Origin: Apoderus coryli
Lineage: Eukaryota; Arthropoda; Insecta; Coleoptera; Attelabidae
Assembly (NCBI GenBank): GCA_911728435.2
Contig: OU452198.1
Span: forward strand, 16,278,001-16,342,000
DNA length: 64,000 bases
Direction of reading: 5' to 3'
Shown: in pieces, positions 9,301-24,300 of the stretch
How positions within the stretch are numbered: position 1 is the stretch's first letter
Layout of the letters: each line of letters begins with the position of its first letter
Made by a program: the position numbers and the translations under genes
Notes under the pieces: model-generated
What the model saw: the letters and a program-made list of their open reading frames with translations, nothing else
The model's database searches: none
What the model was told of the DNA's origin: nothing

Positions 9301-12300
9301 CTGTAATTAAAAAAAAAATATTTATTTTTAAAATAACCAACTCCATAAATGAAACTGCTTCATTCACTTCTTCATCATTTGTAAATTTTCTTATTGAGGA
9401 TAGATGATTTATAATATCAAAGCCCACTTTATGCAGGGCAGCCAGCGCAACACGGCTTTTATGTACTGGAGCATCGTCATGCTGGCGCAAGGCGCTTTTC
9501 CTCAGTTTTGCTCTTCTTTTCTCTCTGATTGCATCTTATAACAGTGCCCCTCCAGCATTTTTACATTTTTTATAAACCCTTTTGTTTAATTCTTTGTCGA
9601 TTGTATTGTTAGGAAACATTTTGTGTGTTAAGGTGCACATAGATTTTACATGTTTTCTAAATTTCTCATGTGGATTTAGCACGTCTCGCGGAGGCATTTA
9701 AAGCTCTATGTCGCGGCGTAGGCCTGAGGCCTGGTTGCCGTTTTTTTTTTTTGAATTTAGGTTTATTTTTATTTTGCCCTTTTGCCTAATGATTAAAGCA
9801 GCACTGTCTTATAACTGTTCTAACATCGAAGCGTAGTATTTTCCAGTTAAAGAAATAGCTTTATCTTTGTAATCAATCACTAGGATTCCTTTTGGGTCCC
9901 AAAAAATGATGGAAATGAGTTTTCCTGCTTGGACTCAGGATCATAATGATGAACCAAATTTTCAGCTGGAGCTGAAATGATAACGATTCTTACTGGAGGA
10001 ACACTCCTTATCATCACTACACAGAGGTCCAAAAACGCACGAGAACATTCGACGCGCTGTTGTTGACATGGTGGGTGAGCATTCTCGGTAACCAGCTTGC
10101 ACTCACGTTTCTCATGACAAAATTATCATACATAATTTAAAAAATGGTTGTATCGGTGACATTGTTTATATGATAAATTATTTCAAGAGCAGATGACACT
10201 CATTGAGTCTGATGTTTGAGATGTGTTTACTTATGTTGGCAATTGTAACCTTTATCTTTATCTATCTATCTATGTTTAGTGTTTTCGTTTTAGATATTTG
10301 TTAGCATAATTATAATGTATTATAGGGCCCTAGCTGAATATCAGCTGTGCTGAACTTGCGCCTTTTTTACATCCTCATTTCTTAACTTTTCTTAGTTTAT
10401 TTTTGTTCTTCCATTTTTGTATGTATGTAATTTTTTAAGCCAATAAAGTCATTTATTACTATTATTATTATTGTTATTCATGCGAATAGTTGTTTTATAG
10501 TACGGTATTTTTTGCGATCTCCATAAAATTTTTTTTACAGTGTATAGAGCAACGACGTATTATATTTTCTTCTCGACGCATTCCTACTTTTCCATCAACA
10601 ATAATATTGTCCTGAAGAGACTTAGAAGAGAGAGAAGAGAGTAATTGTTTTATAGTACGGTATTTTTTCGATCTCCATAAAACTTTTTCTACAGTGTATA
10701 GAGCAACGAAGTATTATATTTTCTTCTCGACGCATTCCTACTTTTCCATCAACAATAATATTTTAGTGAACCTTGTTACAGTTTTTTATTCTTTTTCTTT
10801 CTTGGGTTTTAAGGTTCTTCTAAGCAAAATTTTTTTTCCTTTTGAAATATGTTTATTTCAATGTAAAATTACGTACTACGTTTCGGCTTATTCGCAATAT
10901 ACCACTTTTAGTGGGTATTTTGTTTGAATATTCAGACAAAATACCCACTAAAAGTGGGTGAATATTCAAACAAAATACCCACTAAAAGTGGTATATTCCA
11001 CAGAATCATGCGATGTTGGTAAGAAACGAGATGTACCTGAGGAAGGCGAATAAGCCGAAACGTAGTACGTAATTTGACATTGAAATAAACATATTTCAAA
11101 AGGAAAAAAAAATTTGCTTAGAAAAACCTTAAAACCCAAGAAAGAAAAAGAATAAAACAATAATATTGTCCTTAAGAGACTTAGGTTTATAATGAGGAAG
11201 CTTCGTCTCGAGTAACAATCTGGCCAGTACACTTCACTATAGAAGTACAAACACGCACGAGAACATTCCTGCATTTTACGGTGGCCTGAGCATTTTCTGA
11301 GCCTATCCTGCATGGACCTTTGTCATGCCAAGATGGCAGCAATTTAAAAGTGGTTATACCCGATATTCCAACCATTTCAGCGACTTGTTTGTTCTTCAGC
11401 CGATCATTTTCAGTATAATTTCTTCGATATGCCGGAGCCCATGCCACTTGTAGACCACTGTTTTTCATGGGCAAATTTTCCGCCGAGAACTCTATGACGA
11501 AGATCTTTTTGTTCGTCTTGTCAAGAAAAACGATGTCAAGCATATTCCGTATTCCAAGCCAGAGCGTAGGCAACGAACAGTTCCAATAAATGGCACATGC
11601 CTCATTACCTATTATGGACTGAATATCTGCAGGAGCGTACGGATGCACCGGGGTTTCATCCAAACCGTATGAATGTCGTAGATGGAACTAGAGCAGCCGT
11701 AATGCCGCATCATGGCCATGAATATAACAGCATATTATGTCGGACAAGCCGATAACAAATGCATTAGTGTCTCTGGCGCAGAATGGCAAGCCTTACATTG
11801 GATTGTAGGGACCTTAAGACCCATAATGCTGCTACGGTATGCTTAAGGTGTTTAGTAACCCATCCTCACAGCCAATAATGAAACCCTCCGTCTCTGACTT
11901 TAGCCCGCCGGATCTTGAAAAGGAGGTCAGCAGCTTCGATAAACCCATGTCCTCAATGCTCTTATAGAAGACACCGTGAAGGGGCTCTTCCTTATGAAGG
12001 TTATAAAGCCTACTGACCTCTGCCTCCTTTATGCGGGCCTTACGGTTTGCGCGATCTAACTCAGTGATTGAGCTTCCACGCGCTTGACGGTCGTCAAGTA
12101 TCAAGGAGAGTTCATTTGCGACTCGTTCTGCCGCCGAAAAAAGAAACGCTCCAATCCCCGCACGCTCGTGGTCTAGTACCATGCGGAGATACGGATCTCT
12201 ACCACTAATTACCTCGCAGGCTACGGCCAGTACCTACCACTCTGCCATGCATACACTCCAAACTTAAGATTCCTCAGCTCCCTCCATGTCGTGGGAGGAA

Positions 12301-15300
12301 AGCCTTGCAACGGATTCATTAGGATGATGACCTCAGTGCATTGACATCATCTTTCGCGTCTTCACGTCAAGTTCGTGGAGCTCCGCTTTGGTGTATTTTA
12401 ACACCTCAAAGGAGAAAAGGAGGACTGGAACAGCGACTTTTTCTTTCCCGCCGCACAAACTGTCATCGAAGGGATTGTTTCACCCGGGCGGAATTTTGTA
12501 TATGGCTTTGAGCTACGCCCTGGTACGTGTACGTCCCCCCGGGGGATTGGAATTAATTATTTATACAACATATATTATAGATCTTATTGAAATGCAGCAT
12601 TTAAGTGCATGCGAACACCAACAAATTCTAAGGCTACTTACTCGTAAATTCATGGTACCCATTTTTTGGAAGGCTACAAATTCATTTACCATCGTTTTGA
12701 TACCAATCAGTTGACCTACTTGTTCACATTCATCCCATGGAATTCCCATTATCCAACTGATTGGAATAAATATTTTGCCCATAATCAGCTCTAGCGTCCA
12801 TTGATTAGTTACATCAGTGTATCCTTGAAATATACAAGGGTACGTACGTAATTTTAAAATACCTCAGTAGGTATTTTAAAATTAATCAGTATTCTGAATT
12901 ATTTGTTACAGACATTTATACATTATCTGATAGAAGCAGACTGACAACAATAACATACTAATGTGATAAGCTTGATTTCCAGCAAGATGGAATGCCTCCG
13001 CTATACTGCTACTATAGAATAAACTTTTAAAATGGCTCCCCGAACGAGGGGCCGTACTGAATAGTCTGCCAGATCAAGCGATTCATCAGTTTAGACCATT
13101 TTCTTTGGGGACACGTAAAATTAAATGTTATGCTACTAACCCTGGTTCACAGAAGATCTTCGTTAACAGATTTTAGTACAGAAGCATAACACCTGATATG
13201 CTACAAAATGTTCAAAATAGATTTGAGCAAAATCTGTATTGCATGGAAGCAAATGGGTGACATTTTGACAAAATTAAATCTTGTATTTAGATGAAATTAT
13301 TTTCGGTTTAAACATGTTTCGGTTATAACTAAGACCATCTTCAGTATATCAGTTTGTCACTTACCTTAATAATATGATCCCAAAACAATTATTGGTTCTA
13401 ACTTGAATGGGAAAACACTTTTTTGATTAAAATTTACTAAAATTAACCATTATTTTCAAAGTATGTTTTTTCTTTTCTTTCGATTTCAATATTTTGAAAA
13501 TTGTTTTAATCATTCTTATTTTGAGATTATCACCGAGGCTTGGTTGTTTGACACGAATTGGATCAACGGAATCACGATTTTGAAATCAAACTCGTGTAAA
13601 GCAAGCAAGCATTTCCACTAAGGTAAGAACCAAAAATAGTCAATTGCCAAATAATATAAGAAAAACCTAACTACATGTACGAAAGAAAACACAGTCGTCT
13701 GTATCTATATTATTTATTCTTTTCTTTTTACTTTTTATTACATAAGGGACATGTTTCGGAGTCTGCTTACCCCATCATCAGCCTTGTCTTATTAAAAACG
13801 GTCAACGACGAATAAGACATGCTGATGATGGAGTAAGCAGACTCGGAAACATGTCCCTTTTATGTGATAATAAATAAAAAAGTAAAACAAGAAGATAATG
13901 AATAAATAATATTGTGGAAATGACGTCTGTGTTTTCTTTCGTAATTAAACTACACTCAACTGCATCAAATGGATTACTTGTTTAATTTACATAACAATTG
14001 TTTTTAGATCATAACGTTTAAGTTGAGTGCCTAGAAGATGGCCTTAGATAAGATCCAAATATCTTTATAATAAAAAATAATTTCATTTAAATTTAAATAC
14101 AATATATTAGTGGATACTACAGCATTTTAATTCCTCAAATCATACGTAGTCCTACTTTTCGTAACTTGCTCGAGGGGAAGAGGAGAAGTAAATAAACAAA
14201 CCACAGCATACATTCTTTTAGTGGGCGAAGACTGCTGGTGTGTTTTAGTATACCTGATGTAGCATTCTGAATCATCTTTTGAAACAGTATACAGTCGAAC
14301 CTCTATATAGTGAAAGACCAAAATGTCGACCGAAATTGCACTATTATAGAAAGTTTTTTACTATATATTATATAAAGAAAAAATCAATAAGCAACAACAA
14401 AAATCGCAAAATTGAATTATAAAAGATTTTATTAAACATTTGAAAGTTTAAATACATAGCATGTACATAATCTACGTACACATTACATACGAATATAGTA
14501 ATTTGTGTAGTTTTGAGAAATTGCTAAATAACATACATATACATTATTATGTACTAGAAAAAATAATCATTTATTTTCTTTTGAACATTACTTTTGAAAA
14601 ATAATTGTTGCTTAACAAAATTCTCGCATTTATTCAAATGCATAAAGATTTAAGCAGGTACCCTTTCCTGGCCCCTGAGAGTAGTTCGCACAATGTTAAA
14701 TGCATTTCTTATTTAATTTTCACTACATTTAGCAGGGCTCTCCCCGGTTTCAGGTTCATGATTGTCTATACTTTTTATATCGTCAATTATGTCTTTGTCA
14801 GTTGGGAGATCTGTCGTGCCAACATCATTGGCAATTGTCGAAACAGTTTCAGTCCAAATGTCACTGTTCTCCTGACTAACGCTTGCACTTTGGCCAGACA
14901 CCGTTTTGAAAACAATCGTATTGTGATTCTTCCAGGCACTCAACTACCATCCCCTGGCTTGAAACTTAACGCAGTTAAATTCTTTAGCAAATTGTAGAGC
15001 CTTTTGCCTAATTAAATTTCCTGATATTGGTACTTTTTGATGCGTACGTGCCACTTGAAAACATCGGAAAACTGCTTCATTTACATCCTCGTAAGAACAC
15101 ACCCGTACTCGTTTTCGACTGCTTGGTGTCATATATATAGTTAATCATGGCAACGCCGCATAATGATATTATTAGTAGTTAGTATGACAGACATAGAGGT
15201 TATAAAAACATGTGCCATATTATTACACGTAATGTTAATAATAATCAGTAACATTATAAAGTTCCAATATACCTTCTCTAATAAAACGTAACTTATAATA

Positions 15301-18300
15301 AAGTAAACGTCTTTCATTAAAATCAAAACATCACACTTGGAACATTAGTTTTCTTGATGATAGTTTCGCGAGTTTTTACTATCAGAGATACACAACTTGG
15401 GGAAACACCGAATTTTGCAGCAACATCAATTTTTCTGCAGCTTTCATCAACTTCCTCCAAAACTTTAATTTTCTCAGATAAACTTAAACACACACACTTG
15501 GACATCTTACTTGATTCCTAAACAAAAACCAACTGAACCTAAATTTACGATTTACTAGGCCTCGACTGGGGATGGTTTAGGAATTTCCCTGCTTTATTGC
15601 TTACCATTAGGCGTTATGAACGCGTTAAGAACATTTTGAAAAGAATGCGATATAAAAATGCAAATGGGAAACCCGAAAAGGCCAAGCTCTCAATAAATGC
15701 ATAAAAATTTATACATAAAAGTCCGGCAAAAATTTTATTATATAGAGTGCTACTTATTTTAAAAATTCACTACATGCAGGGCTTTTTACATTAAATTTCA
15801 TTAAATTATTCTAGTTCTTGAAAAATTGCACTATAAAGAGTTTTTCACTATATAGAGTTTCATTATAAACAGTGTCGACTGTATGTATATGTAAGTAAAT
15901 ACAAACCACTTTATATCAGTCGAATAAAGACACCAAACCTAAGAGTGATTGTAAAATTATAGTACATGATTCTTTTACCTACTAATTCTCCACACCATAC
16001 TAGAACAGCATTGACGAAGTAGATGAATGCGAGAAAAGCGATTAGTCCAGATATAATCCCTGATACCAGATGAAATGCGTCATATGCTCCTTTACTCGCT
16101 GCATCCAAAACAGAAACATATTCACTGAAATAAATCCTCTTAGTTACTCATCCTTTATATATTATTTAAACAGTATTATTCCGAATTAGAAAATAAATTA
16201 CGTTACCTACTTAAACTCAACAACCTATTTTCTGTTTCTTATAATCTGAAAAAATACAGTACCTTTGCATTTGGGGCAAAGATTTTTCCGCAATTGCAAT
16301 TATGGCACTTTTAAACAGATACTAAATACTACAAGACCAGCAAAACCACTTTGGCCGTTGTCAAAAATTGTATAAACCTAGTTTTACTCACTAACTGCTC
16401 ATCTCTAAGTAAAAAAAACGGTTATTCATTTTGTAAGCTTCGTGAGACAAATAGTTTTTGAGTCCTCTATCCCTATTACCGATGTATGTACAGGGTGAGC
16501 AAAACTCGATGTCCCTGCTCTGTTATGAGAAAATGAAAAACGATAGAAAAATTCTGAAAAGAGATTCTTAAGTAAGTAAGCTCTATTTTAACCAGTGTGA
16601 AAACAGCAGTTAAAATTCTAGCAGTTAATTCCGAACATTGCCGAATGGAGTATACCGGGGTGATTGATGATTTACATCAAATTGATGCAATGCAAATGCA
16701 AACTACATGTAGTATCATTAATATAAGTTAATTTACTTATATGGTAATAATTATTTGTCAATAAATAAATATTTCGACAGACATATTTGAGGTTAGAATA
16801 TCAATTAATTCAAATGTTGTGTTCAGAGTGGTTATATACTACTAATATCAAGAAATTCATATATAAATAACATATATATTTCAGTGATATAATTATCAGA
16901 GCCGTATTATTAATTTTTAAGCCCCCAACAACATTATAGCTGCTGACCTTATAGCTCAAAACTCGCAAGGCGTGCCACTTTGAAATTTATAGCATAGATA
17001 GTCCTCTACATGTCCTTTGAACTCATATATGTTAGAATGACTTACACCCCGTCAGAGCCGTACTATATGATTTTTTTATTCCGGGATAATATTTTAACTG
17101 CTGACCCCATATCTCAAAACTGGCAAGGCGTGCCACCTTGGAATTTATAGCATAGAGAGTCCTCAACATACCCTTTGAACTCATATATGTCAGAATGACT
17201 TACACCCCGTCAGAGCCGGATATCTGATTTTTTTGTTCCGCGACAGGTTTTAACTGCTGAACTCATAGCTCAAAACTGGCAAGGCGTGCCACTTTGAAAT
17301 TTATAGCATAGATAGTCCTCAAAATGTCCTTTGAACTCATATATGTCAGAATGACTTACACCCCGTCAGAGCCGTACTATATGATTTTTTTATTCCGGGA
17401 TAATATTTTAACTGCTGACCCTATATCTCAAAACTGGCAAGGCGTGCCACCTTGGAATTTATAGCATAGAGAGTCCTCAACATACCCTTTGAACTCATAA
17501 ATGTCAGAATGACTTACACCCCGTCAGAGCCGGACTATCTGATTTTTTTATTCCGCGACAGGTTTTAACTGCTGAACTCATAGCTCAAAACTGGCAAGGT
17601 GTGCCACTTTGAAATTTATAGCATAGATAGTCCTCAAAATGTCCTTTGAACCCATATACGTCAGAATGACTTACACCCCGTCAGAGCCGGACTATCTGAC
17701 TTTTTATTCCGCGACAGGTTTTAACTGCTGAACTCATAGCTCAAAACTGGCAAGGTGTGCCACTTTGAAATTTATAGCATAGATAGTCCTCAAAATGTCC
17801 TTTGAACCCATATACGTCACAATGACTTACACCCCGTCAGAGCCGGACTATCTGACTTTTTATTCCGCGACAGGTTTTAACTGCTGAACTCATAGCTCAA
17901 AACTGGCAAGGTGTGCCACTTTGAAATTTATAGCATAGATAGTCCTCAAAATGTCCTTTGAACCCATATACGTCAGAATGACTTACACCCCGTCAGAGCC
18001 GGACTATCTGACTTTTTATTCCGCGACAGGTTTTAACTGCTGAACTCATAGCTCAAAACTGGCAAGGTGTGCCACTTTGAAATTTATAGCATAGATAGTC
18101 CTCAAAATGTCCTTTGAACTCATATATGTGAGAATGACTTACACCCCGTCAGAGCCGTACTATATGATTTTTTTATTCCGGGATAATATTTTAACTGCTG
18201 ACCCCATATCTCAAAACTAGCAAGGCATGCCACCTTGGAATTTAAAGCATAGAGAGTCCTCAACATACCCTTTGAACTCATAAATGTCAGAATGACTTAC

Positions 18301-21300
18301 ACCCCGTCAGAGCCGGACTATCTGATTTTTTTATTCCGCGACAGGTTTTAACTGCTGAACTCATAGCTCAAAACTGGCAAGGTGTGCCACTTTGAAATTT
18401 ATAGCATAGATAGTCCTCAAAATGTCCTTTGAACTCATATATGTGAGAATGACTTACACCCCGTCAGAGCCGTACTATATGATTTTTTTATTCCGGGATA
18501 ATATTTTAACTGCTGACCCCATATCTCAAAACTAGCAAGGCATGCCACCTTGGAATTTAAAGCATAGAGAGTCCTCAACATACCCTTTGAACTCATAAAT
18601 GTCAGAATGACTTACACCCCGTCAGAGCCGGACTATCTGATTTTTTTATTCCGCGACAGGTTTTAACTGCTGAACTCATAGCTCAAAACTGGCAAGGTGT
18701 GCCACTTTGAAATTTATAGCATAGATAGTCCTCAAAATGTCCTTTGAACTCATATATATGAGAATGACTTACACCCCGTCAGAGCCGTACTATATGATTT
18801 TTTTATTCCGGGATAATATTTTAACTGCTGACCCCATATCTCAAAACTAGCAAGGCATGCCACCTTGGAATTTAAAGCATAGAGAGTCCTCAACATACCC
18901 TTTGAACTCATAAATGTCAGAATGACTTACACCCCGTCAGAGCCGGACTATCTGATTTTTTTATTCCGCGACAGGTTTTAACTGCTGAACTCATAGCTCA
19001 AAACTGGCAAGGTGTGCCACTTTGAAATTTATAGCATAAATAGTCCTCAAAATCTCCTTTGAACTCATATATGTGAGAATGACTTACACCCCGTCAGAGC
19101 CGGACTATCTGATTTTTTTATTCCGCGACAGGTTTTAACTGCTGAACTCATAGCTCAAAACTGGCAAGGTGTGCCACTTTGAAATTTATAGCATAGATAG
19201 TCCTCAAAATGTCCTTTGAACTCATAAATGTCAGAATGACTTACACCCCGTCAGAGCCGGACTATCTGATTTTTTATTCCGCGACAGGTTTTAACTGCTG
19301 AAGTTATAGCTCAAAACTGGCAAGGCGTGCCACTTTGAAATTTATAGCATAGATAGTCCTCAAAATGTCCTTTGAACTCATATATGTGAGAATGACTTAC
19401 ACCCCGTCAGAGCCGTACTATATGATTTTTTTATTCCGGGATAATATTTTAACTGCTGACCCCATATCTCAAAACTAGCAAGGCATGCCACCTTGGAATT
19501 TAAAGCATAGAGAGTCCTCAACATACCCTTTGAACTCATAAATGTCAGAATGACTTACACCCCGTCAGAGCCGGACTATCTGATTTTTTTATTCCGCGAC
19601 AGGTTTTAACTGCTGAACTCATAGCTCAAAACTGGCAAGGTGTGCCACTTTGAAATTTATAGCATAGATAGTCCTCAAAATGTCATTTGAACTCATATAT
19701 GTGAGAATGACTTACACCCCGTCAGAGCCGGACTATCTGATTTTTTTGTTCCGCGACAGGTTTTAACTGCTGAACTCATAGCTCAAAACTGGCAAGGCGT
19801 GCCACTTTGAAATTTATAGCATAGATAGTCCTCAAAATGTCCTTTGAACTCATATATGTGAGAATGACTTACACCCCGTCAGAGCCGGACTATCTGATTT
19901 TTTTGTTCCGCGACAGGTTTTAACTGCTGAACTCATAGCTCAAAACTGGCAAGGTGTGCCACTTTGAAATTTATAGCATAGATAGTCCTCAAAATCTCCT
20001 TTGAACTCATATATGTCAGAATGACTTACACCCCGTCAGAGCCGGACTATCTGATTTTTTTGTTCCGCGACAGGTTTTAACTGCTGAACTCATAGCTCAA
20101 AACTGGCAAGGCGTGCCACTTTGAAATTTATAGCATAGATAGTCCTCAAAATGTCCTTTGAAATCATATATGTCAGAATGACTTACACCCCGTCAGAGCC
20201 GTACTATATGATTTTTTTATTCCGGGATAATATTTTAACTGCTGACCCTATATCTCAAAACTGGCAAGGCGTGCCACCTTGGAATTTATAGCATAGAGAG
20301 TCCTCAACATACCCTTTGAACTCATAAATGTCAGAATGACTTACACCCCGTCAGAGCCGGACTATCTGATTTTTTTATTCCGCGACAGGTTTTAACTGCT
20401 GAACTCATAGCTCAAAACTGGCAAGGTGTGCCACTTTGAAATTTATAGCATAGATAGTCCTCAAAATGTCCTTTGAACCCATATATGTCAGAATGACTTA
20501 CACCCCGTCAGAGCCGGACTATCTGACTTTTTATTCCGCGACAGGTTTTAACTGCTGAACTCATAGCTCAAAACTGGCAAGGTGTGCCACTTTGAAATTT
20601 ATAGCATAGATAGTCCTCAAAATGTCCTTTGAATTCATATATGTCAGAATGACTTACACCCCGTCAGAGCCGTACTATATGATTTTTTTATTCCGGGATA
20701 ATATTTTAACTGCTGACCCTATATCTCAAAACTGGCAAGGCGTGCCACCTTGGAATTTATAGCATAGAGAGTCCTCAACATACCCTTTGAACTCATAAAT
20801 GTCAGAATGACTTACACCCCGTCAGAGCCGGACTATCTGATTTTTTTATTCCGCGACAGGTTTTAACTGCTGAACTCATAGCTCAAAACTGGCAAGGTGT
20901 GCCACTTTGAAATTTATCGCATAGATAGTCCTCAAAATGTCCTTTGAACCCATATATGTCAGAATGACTTACACCCCGTCAGAGCCGGACTATCTGACTT
21001 TTTATTCCGCGACAGGTTTTAACTGCTGAACTCATAGCTCAAAACTGGCAAGGTGTGCCACTTTGAAATTTATAGCATAGATAGTCCTCAAAATGTCCTT
21101 TGAATTCATATATGTCAGAATGACTTACACCCCGTCAGAGCCGTACTATATGATTTTTTTATTCCGGGATAATATTTTAACTGCTGACCCTATATCTCAA
21201 AACTGGCAAGGCGTGCCACCTTGGAATTTATAGCATAGAGAGTCCTCAACATACCCTTTGAACTCATAAATGTCAGAATGACTTACACCCCGTCAGAGCC

Positions 21301-24300
21301 GGACTATCTGATTTTTTTATTCCGCGACAGGTTTTAACTGCTGAACTCATAGCTCAAAACTGGCAAGGTGTGCCACTTTGAAATTTATAGCATAGATAGT
21401 CCTCAAAATGTCCTTTGAACCCATATATGTCAGAATGACTTACACCCCGTCAGAGCCGGACTATCTGACTTTTTATTCCGCGACAGGTTTTAACTGCTGA
21501 ACTCATAGCTCAAAACTGGCAAGGTGTGCCACTTTGAAATTTATAGCATAGATAGTCCTCAAAATGTCCTTTGAACTCATATATGTGAGAATGACTTACA
21601 CCCCGTCAGAGCCGTACTATATGATTTTTTTATTCCGGGATAATATTTTAACTGCTGACCCCATATCTCAAAACTAGCAAGGCATGCCACCTTGGAATTT
21701 AAAGCATAGAGAGTCCTCAACATACCCTTTGAACTCATAAATGTCAGAATGACTTACACCCCGTCAGAGCCGGACTATCTGATTTTTTTATTCCGCGACA
21801 GGTTTTAACTGCTGAACTCATAGCTCAAAACTGGCAAGGTGTGCCACTTTGAAATTTATAGCATAGATAGTCCTCAACATGCCCTTTGAACTCATATATG
21901 TCAGAATGACTTTCACTCCTGACCTGCTATATTTAAATTTATAACGAATATAAATGCGTATAATATATGGCTATATAATATAACGTAATACAATAATATG
22001 TTACAATGATTTACACAATATTCAATAATTTATAACATAAAATTATTTACAGATTTTTTTTGTTTTTGCTACCCCCTTGTTGTTGAAACTAATCTATTAG
22101 TTGTGGTCCGCTTATGTCAAAAGTAATCCGTCCCATTAAAACCATTTTAAAATTAAATATCATATGCTTTATTATGTAGGGTATGTCAGAACCACAGAAT
22201 AAAAATATTCAGATGCGTATAACGCCGATTATGTATTGATGTAAAATATCATATATATTTTACTTACCTATTAAGTGTACCAACAAATAAATTTATATTA
22301 TGTAAAAGACATATAACTATGTGACTTTGCTTTTTATTTAAGAATATTATTATATTATATTGAAATAAGTTCTGAAATAGTAAACTTGTCTATTCATTAA
22401 TGGATATTACGACGAAAAATGTCTTGGCCCCTAAATGCAATTAATACAATTTATCGATTAGCAAATAGAAACCTTGGCAGATCTTGGTGCGATTATGATT
22501 TAGATTGGATTTTGACGACTATAACACAGCTATGTGTATGTTAGCTGTGACTATAACAATAAACTATAGTAGCAATTATGCTCTCATTTGAAATATCAGA
22601 AAATATCAGATGATTACCATCACCTCATCCTATTGCGAGTTCCTTTTGCCAAAGTTACTTGTAGAACGAAATTATACTGCAAGCAATTGGGAGGTGATTT
22701 TGTCCAAAGTTTTGTTAAAACTTTGATATTGTCACATTGATTCAATTTAGTTGACTTCTGAAAAAAATCCCAATTTTATAGTCATTTTCAGAGAGGTGAT
22801 AAATATAATAATATACGCCACAAAATTATTTTTCAATTATATAGGTATACATATAGGAAAAAATAATACTTACGATAAATATGAGCTAATATGTCCAAAA
22901 TAATACGAATAAATATATTTAAAAATAGGTTTTATTTAAAACCCTGTAAAATAATATCACCCTCATATTAGATACCATACCTAATCTATCTCGATCTTTT
23001 TGAGCGTGTTTGTTTTGGCGCGTATTTTATTTTTACTTTTATATATTTAGATCCCATGGGTTCAACTCGTAAAATGGCGGACATATATTACAAAAAATTC
23101 AAACATTTTTGGAATCAATATCAGGCAATTTTGGACAAACCGATCGATTATACCGATTTTTCAATTCTTTCCCTCAATCATCTTATTCAAACAGATCAAT
23201 ATAATTGCGGTCCATATATCATTTATTTTTTTAATAACATTTTAGAAGGTAAGCCTCTTGATGAATCGTGTGGTATTGATTCTTATAGAGATACCATAAA
23301 ACGGATTATCTTAGGGAGATCGTCGGACATGGGCGACAAATGTTTATTATGTGGACGTAATGTTGTTGATAAATCAACTTCCTTAGAATGTCAATTTTGC
23401 CATAGAAATATTCATTCTTTATGCAATAAATCCCTGAATGATAATTCAAATTTTATTGAATGCAACATGTGTTCTTTGTGCCGAAAATACTAACAACAAT
23501 TTTGTGTTCTTTCTGTCCACCAATAAAGCTATTTTCAATTAAATAAATAATGAGTGAATAATTCTCGAAACGCTAGTATTAACTAAAAATGACCAGTGAA
23601 ATTACATTTTTTGCCAAAGACATGAAACACGTATTTATTGTTATAAATTTTTAGAATATATTTTTAATTTGGTTTTGTTTTTGACCTTCGATAGTACAGC
23701 TGTTTGGATCATCGATTAACCGATTGTTTTTAAGTTTATTTTTGTTGACTCATAGAGACATGGATTTTATTTTGTTTGTTATATTATTTGTACTTATTAT
23801 GTTGTTTTTAGAATATACGTTTTGTTAGTTTTCGATGATGTGATTGATCGATGTGACATCAGTTTAGTTTATTTGACAGGTCGAACGTCCATGAAGAAAC
23901 GTTATGCGATTTTTTTATTACGTTACGTTTTATAATTTTTATTCTTATTATTTTTAATTTTTATATTTAAAATAATATTTTTGTTTTCTTACTAACCGGT
24001 TCTAAACCAAATTCCATTCCAAAGAATCCTTCCTATTCCTTTTAAATAGGTCACTTTTCGGTATAAGTAGTAACACTCAAGTAACGCTTAGTTAGCCAAG
24101 GTATGTTCTAGTTGTACTATTTTTTTAAAGATTTTTAATTAAAATTATTATCTTATTAGCGAAAAATGTCTTAATATCTACCCCTTCAGGCAAGAGCGCT
24201 CTACACCTCCTCGTTGGTTCTTGCTGGACGGTTGCGTAAACCAGATAAAAATACATTCGATTAAATAATAATTACTATTAAACACATAATTATTGGCCTT

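Noticed and set aside
10694..11313. ORFs over the inverted repeat
   Set aside because: The two read the same inverted-repeat sequence on opposite strands; the similarity reflects the palindrome, not coding.
16900..21920. CRISPR-like regularly spaced repeat
   Set aside because: Repeats are contiguous 157-bp monomers without unique spacers, in an intron of an animal gene; this is a tandem array, not CRISPR.
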